Assembly (NCBI GenBank): GCA_003162995.1
Contig: PLUZ01000476.1
Location: forward strand, 6,268 to 15,157
DNA from: Methylocapsa sp.
GTDB taxonomy: Bacteria; Pseudomonadota; Alphaproteobacteria; Rhizobiales; Beijerinckiaceae
Direction: 5' to 3'
DNA length: 8,890 nt
In this document: positions 6,099 to 8,890 of the stretch, piece after piece
Layout of the letters: each line of letters opens with the position of its first letter
Position numbering within the stretch: the first letter of the stretch is position 1
Notes under the pieces: generated by a model
What the model was told of the DNA's origin: nothing
The model's input: the letters and a program-made list of their open reading frames with translations, nothing else
The model's database searches: none
Position numbers and translations under genes: made by a program

Positions 6099-6830
6099 CT
6101 AGAAGGGAATATCATCATCAACGATCGTCTCTGGTTGTGACTTCGGGATCTGCCTTTTCGGCGGGGGCTCTAGACGCTTCCGCTCTGCCGGAGGCGGCAA
6201 TCTATGATCCGCGCGATCTTCCCCCTCCTTCGCTCGTCCTAAAAGAGCGCCGATCGAGTCAATAAACTTCCGTGCCGGCTCAAGCTTCTTAAAGCCCTGA
6301 CCTATGGCGTCGCAAACGGCAATATAGACAGCCATTCCGGCTTGGAGGGCTGTTCGCCCTTTATCAACTTCGGTCGCAAACTTATTTAGCTTGTCGTACA
6401 ACGCATCTCGTTTGTCGTCTGGAAGTTCGGATTGGCGAATAGCCTCCCGAATCTTCTCGATGAAATGGTGTATTTTCGCCCTGGCCGTATCATCCAGTCC
6501 GACAGAGCCCTGGCGATCGCTTTGAGCCGAGCGGATTCTGATTTGGATCGTGACGTGGTCCACGTCATGCTGGAACTGTTGGTATTGTTCAGCAATGCTA
6601 TATCGATCGAGCTTAGGAACACATAAATCTGCAAGAGCATCAATTCCGTACACCTTTGCTGCCGCAAACACTTTATTCATGTATTCGAGACGGTACGGAT
6701 CGGCGTTGTACTGCCCCTGCTCAGCGTCCTGTTCCTCTTGCTGAACTCGCGTTCTGAGGATTTTCTCGAACTGGACGAACGCCAGCTCCGGGTCTACCGG
6801 CAATTGGGACAGCTCGTCATCGGAAATCAT
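6099..6830 (-). CDS. Unknown helical protein with an SSB-like C-terminal tip (DDDIPF)
   Basis: I do not recognise this 243-residue protein by name. It opens with a short conserved-looking segment (DPELAFVQFEKILR, 13-26), followed by a helical region (45-105). A second helical unit spans 113-200 (IEKIREAIRQ, KRDALYDKLNKFATEVDKGR, then a hydrophobic MAVYIAVCDAIG). Residues 201-235 are a charged, proline-rich, probably disordered linker (PPPAERKRLEPPPKR). The last six residues are DDDIPF, identical to the tip of E. coli SSB, which binds RecO, PriA, exonuclease I and other partners. The same layout, folded part plus flexible linker plus acidic tip, suggests it docks on SSB-interacting proteins or competes with SSB. 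It is the second gene of an operon, 42 nt after the XRE gene, with GAGG at 6839-6842 placed 8 nt before its ATG. A DNA-metabolism or anti-phage role is inference only. Confidence 0.75.
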   Translation of the reverse strand: MISDDELSQLPVDPELAFVQFEKILRTRVQQEEQDAEQGQYNADPYRLEYMNKVFAAAKVYGIDALADLCVPKLDRYSIAEQYQQFQHDVDHVTIQIRIRSAQSDRQGSVGLDDTARAKIHHFIEKIREAIRQSELPDDKRDALYDKLNKFATEVDKGRTALQAGMAVYIAVCDAIGQGFKKLEPARKFIDSIGALLGRAKEGEDRADHRLPPPAERKRLEPPPKRQIPKSQPETIVDDDIPF

Positions 6831-6872
6831 AGTGCAAGCCTCGAAATCGTCTCTCCGCTCATGTCACTGAGT

Positions 6873-7598
6873 TTAGTCTTGTTCGGCGGCAGCAAATGCC
6901 TGCGCTATGCTATTCACGAGAGAATCCTGCGGCATCTTGCCAAGGCTGCGCAATTTGAAAAACACTTCCTCAACTTGCTGTCGACTATCAGAGTTATCGA
7001 GGGTGGTTGCGGCCAGCGCTTCGAGTTCTGTCGCCAGACCCTCGATGCGCTGTCGACGCTCTTCCCTTCCGGAGGGATTGGGTCCTTTGCCTGTCCACAC
7101 AAAGCTAGCCGACGTGGACTTCACACCTTCAGCAATCGCCTTAAGCAGGTTTGATACCGTCGGCGCGCCTGTATCGCTTCCTTCAACAACTCGTTGAAGC
7201 TCAATGACATTCCACAAGGGCTTGCCGGATTTTTCAATTATAAATGGGTTGCAAACCCCATCGCGGCCCCAGCATTTCAGAACACGGGCTATGGCCCAAG
7301 CATTTGTTGGGCAAGCCTCCTGCCTCATCATCGCGAGCCGTTGTCGCGGGCCATAGGGATCAACGAACATTGGCCCATCGGTATAGATCAACGTCACGGG
7401 TCCAAGATCGGGGTCTTCCTGCTTTAACCGGGGTTCCCAAATCTCGCAGCTCATCTCGACTGCCTGGGAAATTGGCGTCGCACCGCTCTCCCAATTCTGG
7501 ATAGTCGTTCGGCTCACCCGAAACCTCTGCGCGACGGTCTCCTGCGTAAGCTTAAGGCGCTCACGCCATGCCTTAAATTCCTGGGCGTTCACGTTCAT
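6873..7598 (-). CDS. XRE-family HTH regulator with unknown C-terminal domain
   Basis: This 241-residue protein begins with a helix-turn-helix of the XRE/Cro-C1 type: FKAWRERLKLTQETVAQRF (8-26), then the recognition helix in VSRTTIQNWESG (28-39). Residues 66-170 form an unrecognised mixed domain that includes LIYTDGPMFVDPYGPRQRL (70-88) and VIELQRVVEG. Residues 178-240 are a charged, helical C-terminal part (REERRQRIEGLATELEAL). The extra region makes it much longer than a simple repressor, so it may sense a ligand or bind the downstream protein. ATG 7598 is preceded by AAGG at 7605-7608 with 6 nt spacing. That site lies within a palindrome, and the promoter carries a second palindrome, so autoregulation is likely. 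Its base composition is visibly more AT-rich than the flanking genes, which suggests acquisition by transfer. Confidence 0.85.
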   Translation of the reverse strand: MNVNAQEFKAWRERLKLTQETVAQRFRVSRTTIQNWESGATPISQAVEMSCEIWEPRLKQEDPDLGPVTLIYTDGPMFVDPYGPRQRLAMMRQEACPTNAWAIARVLKCWGRDGVCNPFIIEKSGKPLWNVIELQRVVEGSDTGAPTVSNLLKAIAEGVKSTSASFVWTGKGPNPSGREERRQRIEGLATELEALAATTLDNSDSRQQVEEVFFKLRSLGKMPQDSLVNSIAQAFAAAEQD

Positions 7599-7615
7599 AA
7601 ATAGCCTTACTATTT
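7599..7615 (-). promoter_or_regulatory. Operator-like palindrome covering the XRE ribosome binding site
   Basis: AAATAG-CCTTA-CTATTT is a perfect 6-bp inverted repeat with a 5-bp centre, touching the ATG of the XRE gene. On the minus strand its centre supplies the AAGG ribosome binding site. It lies about +5 to +21 of the predicted transcript, so a bound repressor or an RNA hairpin could block expression. Confidence 0.6.
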
Positions 7616-7626
7616 GCCCTTTTTTT

Positions 7627-7656
7627 ATAATATGCCAAATTTTTTAGCCGTGTCAA
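7627..7656 (-). promoter_or_regulatory. Sigma-70 promoter of the XRE/DDDIPF operon
   Basis: On the minus strand TTGACA (7651-7656, perfect -35) is followed after 18 bp by TATTAT (7627-7632, one mismatch to the -10 consensus). The start of transcription should fall near 7620, about 22 nt before the XRE start codon. Such a strong promoter in an AT-rich patch usually implies tight repression, here probably by the XRE protein itself. Confidence 0.75.
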
Positions 7657-7665
7657 CATAGAATA

Positions 7666-7680
7666 GCCAAAATTATTGGC
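7666..7680. promoter_or_regulatory. Second palindrome, upstream of the -35
   Basis: GCCAA-AATTA-TTGGC is a perfect 5-bp inverted repeat located 9 bp upstream of the -35 box. The adjoining minus-strand GGCTATT (7662-7668) recurs at 7600-7606 beside the first palindrome, so the two sites share a 7-base word 62 bp apart. It also overlaps the stop codon of the recombinase relic, so part of it may be inherited from that gene. Confidence 0.45.
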
Positions 7681-7946
7681 GTCCATCTAATCGGGAAATC
7701 ACGCAGCCGCTCACGTTGTAGGATCGCTCAATTTCCGCGAGCGTCTCCTCGCCGTGATCGCAACGCCGGATCGCCTTGCGCCTCCTGTGATCGGTAAGAT
7801 TCAAGCGTTGCCCCACCTTCATGCCGCGCACCTCGGCGCGCTCGCGGCGCTCCCTTGCACGCGAGGATTAATCCGCCCTCGGACTCGGCAAGCCCCCCTA
7901 GAATGCTCTGAATCAAGCACCCATGCGCGGTCATCGTGTCGACCAA
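7673..7946 (-). pseudogene. Serine recombinase (Tn3-type resolvase/invertase) C-terminal remnant, frameshifted
   Basis: On the minus strand the frame entering at about 7946 reads VDTMTAHG then SILGGLAESEGGLIL, matching the end of the resolvase catalytic domain (usual form LGGLAEFERELI). Near 7851-7854 one base is missing and the next frame continues with ERRERAEVRGMKVGQRL and then the DNA-binding helix-turn-helix GEETLAEIERSYNVS to SRLDGRQ, ending at TAA 7673-7675. The catalytic serine and first ~100 residues are absent, and an in-frame TGA lies shortly upstream. It is thus a dead 3' piece. It marks past insertion by a transposon or integrative element between the aminopeptidase and NlpC/P60 genes, and fills most of the 383-bp gap between the intact genes. 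Confidence 0.75.
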
Positions 7947-7981
7947 TTTCCATCTACCTCACAACCGGCTATTAAAGCGGA

Positions 7982-8836
7982 ATGACAAAGCTCGACCCCC
8001 GCCTGACCCCCGCCCGGCCCGATCTCGCGGCCGCGCATTTGCGCGGTCTCGTCACGGCGCCCGATTATGTCGAAGGCCGCGCGATGCAGGTCGTCATCGG
8101 CATCGCCGATCTGCAGCACGAGCCATCCCATTATGCCCCGCTCGATACGCAGGCGCTGTTTGGGGAAAACGTCACCCTTTACGAGGATCAGGAAGGCTGG
8201 GGCTGGGTCCAGCTCGCGCGCGACGGTTACGTCGGCTATATCGCCACGGCCGCGCTTGCCGAGGGGCAGACGGAGCCGACCCATCGCGTCGCGGTCAACC
8301 GGACCTTTGTCTATCAGTGTCCTGACCTGAAAATGCCAGCGCGGCGCGCCTCGCCGCTCGGGGCCGCTGTGTGCGTTCGCGCGACGCAAGGCGCCTTCGC
8401 GCAAATCGGCGATAATGCTTTCGTCTTCGCCGATCATCTACAGCCATACGACTCGCGCGAAAAAGACTTCGTCGCGGTGGCCGAGCGGTTTTTGCACGCG
8501 CCCTATCTCTGGGGCGGCAAAACAAGCCTCGGCATAGATTGCTCTGGCCTCGTGCAGATTGCGCTCGACGCGGCCGGGATCGCCGCACCGCGCGATACCG
8601 ATTTGCAGGAAAAAGCGATCGGCGCGCCGCTCGCCTTCGATGCGGACCTTACCGGCTTGCGGCGGGGCGATGTCGTATTCTGGCACGGCCATGTCGGCAT
8701 CATGCGCGACGAGACCACTCTGCTGCACGCCAACGCGCATCACATGCTGGTTGCGAGCGAACCACTATCTGATGCGCGCGAAAGAATCCTCGCCAAGACC
8801 GCGCAGCCGATCACATCGATCAAGCGGCTGAGTTAA
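7982..8836 (+). CDS. NlpC/P60 (C40) peptidase with SH3-like domain
   Basis: This 284-residue protein is a papain-like cysteine peptidase of the NlpC/P60 family, which cut peptide bonds in the murein stem, typically next to D-glutamate or diaminopimelate. Residues 33-152 contain SH3-like strands (LYEDQEGWGWVQLARDGYVG, 67-86). The catalytic domain covers 160-284: Cys187 in GIDCSGLVQ, His237 in WHGHVGIM and a third polar residue near His249 in LLHANAHH, so all catalytic positions are present. No signal peptide is visible, and the N-terminus (MTKLDPRLTPARPDLAAAHL) is typical of the Rhizobiales group. Only a weak AGCGGA precedes the ATG. The gene directly follows the recombinase relic, so its native promoter or operon link to the aminopeptidase may have been broken. 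Confidence 0.9.
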   Translation: MTKLDPRLTPARPDLAAAHLRGLVTAPDYVEGRAMQVVIGIADLQHEPSHYAPLDTQALFGENVTLYEDQEGWGWVQLARDGYVGYIATAALAEGQTEPTHRVAVNRTFVYQCPDLKMPARRASPLGAAVCVRATQGAFAQIGDNAFVFADHLQPYDSREKDFVAVAERFLHAPYLWGGKTSLGIDCSGLVQIALDAAGIAAPRDTDLQEKAIGAPLAFDADLTGLRRGDVVFWHGHVGIMRDETTLLHANAHHMLVASEPLSDARERILAKTAQPITSIKRLS

Positions 8837-8839
8837 AGG

Positions 8840-8890
8840 TCACGCCCACCAGTTTTCCGGTGCCGCGATTTTCGGCGCCGCCTGCTCGAT
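8840..8890 (-). CDS. Possible C-terminal end of a convergent gene (partial)
   Basis: The minus strand from the window edge reads 16 codons without a stop, IEQAAPKIAAPENWWA, then TGA at 8840-8842. The composition looks like a real protein end, and the position, 3 nt past the NlpC/P60 stop, is reasonable for a convergent neighbour. It is too short to name a family or to exclude chance. Confidence 0.4.
   Translation of the reverse strand: MEQAAPKIAAPENWWA

Noticed and set aside
2605..7975. Short AT-rich words (AAATAGC near 2612, CTATTAAAG near 7970) as attachment-site repeats flanking the block
   Set aside because: The matches are too short and imperfect to be called direct repeats; the true junctions need a comparison with an uninterrupted relative.
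7931..8437. 168-codon minus-strand open frame overlapping the start of the NlpC/P60 gene
   Set aside because: The plus-strand protein has typical SH3-like and NlpC/P60 features over the same DNA, and the antisense read shows no family signal.
1..8890. CRISPR array, tRNA or rRNA genes
   Set aside because: No regularly spaced repeats, cloverleaf-like sequence or rRNA segments were seen on either strand.

Overview
The window looks like an alphaproteobacterial chromosome, most likely Rhizobiales (Beijerinckiaceae/Methylocystaceae-like). I infer this from the GC-rich codon use of the flanking genes, the TadD-type TPR lipoprotein, and the M17 aminopeptidase and NlpC/P60 peptidase, which resemble the pair I recall lying side by side in many Rhizobiales. 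No species-level call is possible from sequence alone.

Layout. 1-108: last codons of a fumarylacetoacetate hydrolase (FAH) family enzyme (+). 131-1027: TadD-like TPR lipoprotein (-). 1147-2616: leucyl aminopeptidase, M17 (+), divergent from the TPR gene. 2652-3866: polytopic DUF1624/YeiB-like membrane protein (+). 3871-4608: ICMT/PEMT-type membrane methyltransferase (-), ending 4 nt from the previous gene. 4700-5111: small secreted beta-rich protein whose signal peptide is out of frame with its body. 5204-5862: MNT nucleotidyltransferase and HEPN toxin-antitoxin pair. 5885-6051: truncated, frameshifted XRE antitoxin remnant. 6099-7598: two-gene minus-strand operon, an XRE-type regulator followed by an unknown protein ending in the SSB-like tip DDDIPF. 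7599-7680: its promoter and palindromes. 7673-7946: frameshifted remnant of a Tn3-type serine recombinase (-). 7982-8836: NlpC/P60 (C40) peptidase with SH3-like N-terminal region (+). 8840-8890: possible C-terminus of a convergent gene (-).

Interpretation. The conserved flanks (FAH end, TPR, aminopeptidase, NlpC/P60) enclose about 5.3 kb of accessory DNA (about 2620-7980). This block carries a toxin-antitoxin pair, decayed gene pieces, a recombinase relic and an AT-richer regulator operon, which fits a decaying integrated element. The most interesting unit is the XRE/DDDIPF operon. It has a near-consensus sigma-70 promoter (TTGACA, 18 bp, TATTAT) with a palindrome on each side, and its second protein copies the C-terminal peptide by which SSB recruits DNA-repair partners. 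This is a candidate undescribed DNA-metabolism or defence module; its function is unknown.

Three genes in the block (4700-5111, 5885-6051, 7673-7946) each show a single-base frameshift. This may be genuine decay or, for the A7 run at 5969-5975, possibly slippage-dependent expression; sequencing error cannot be excluded.
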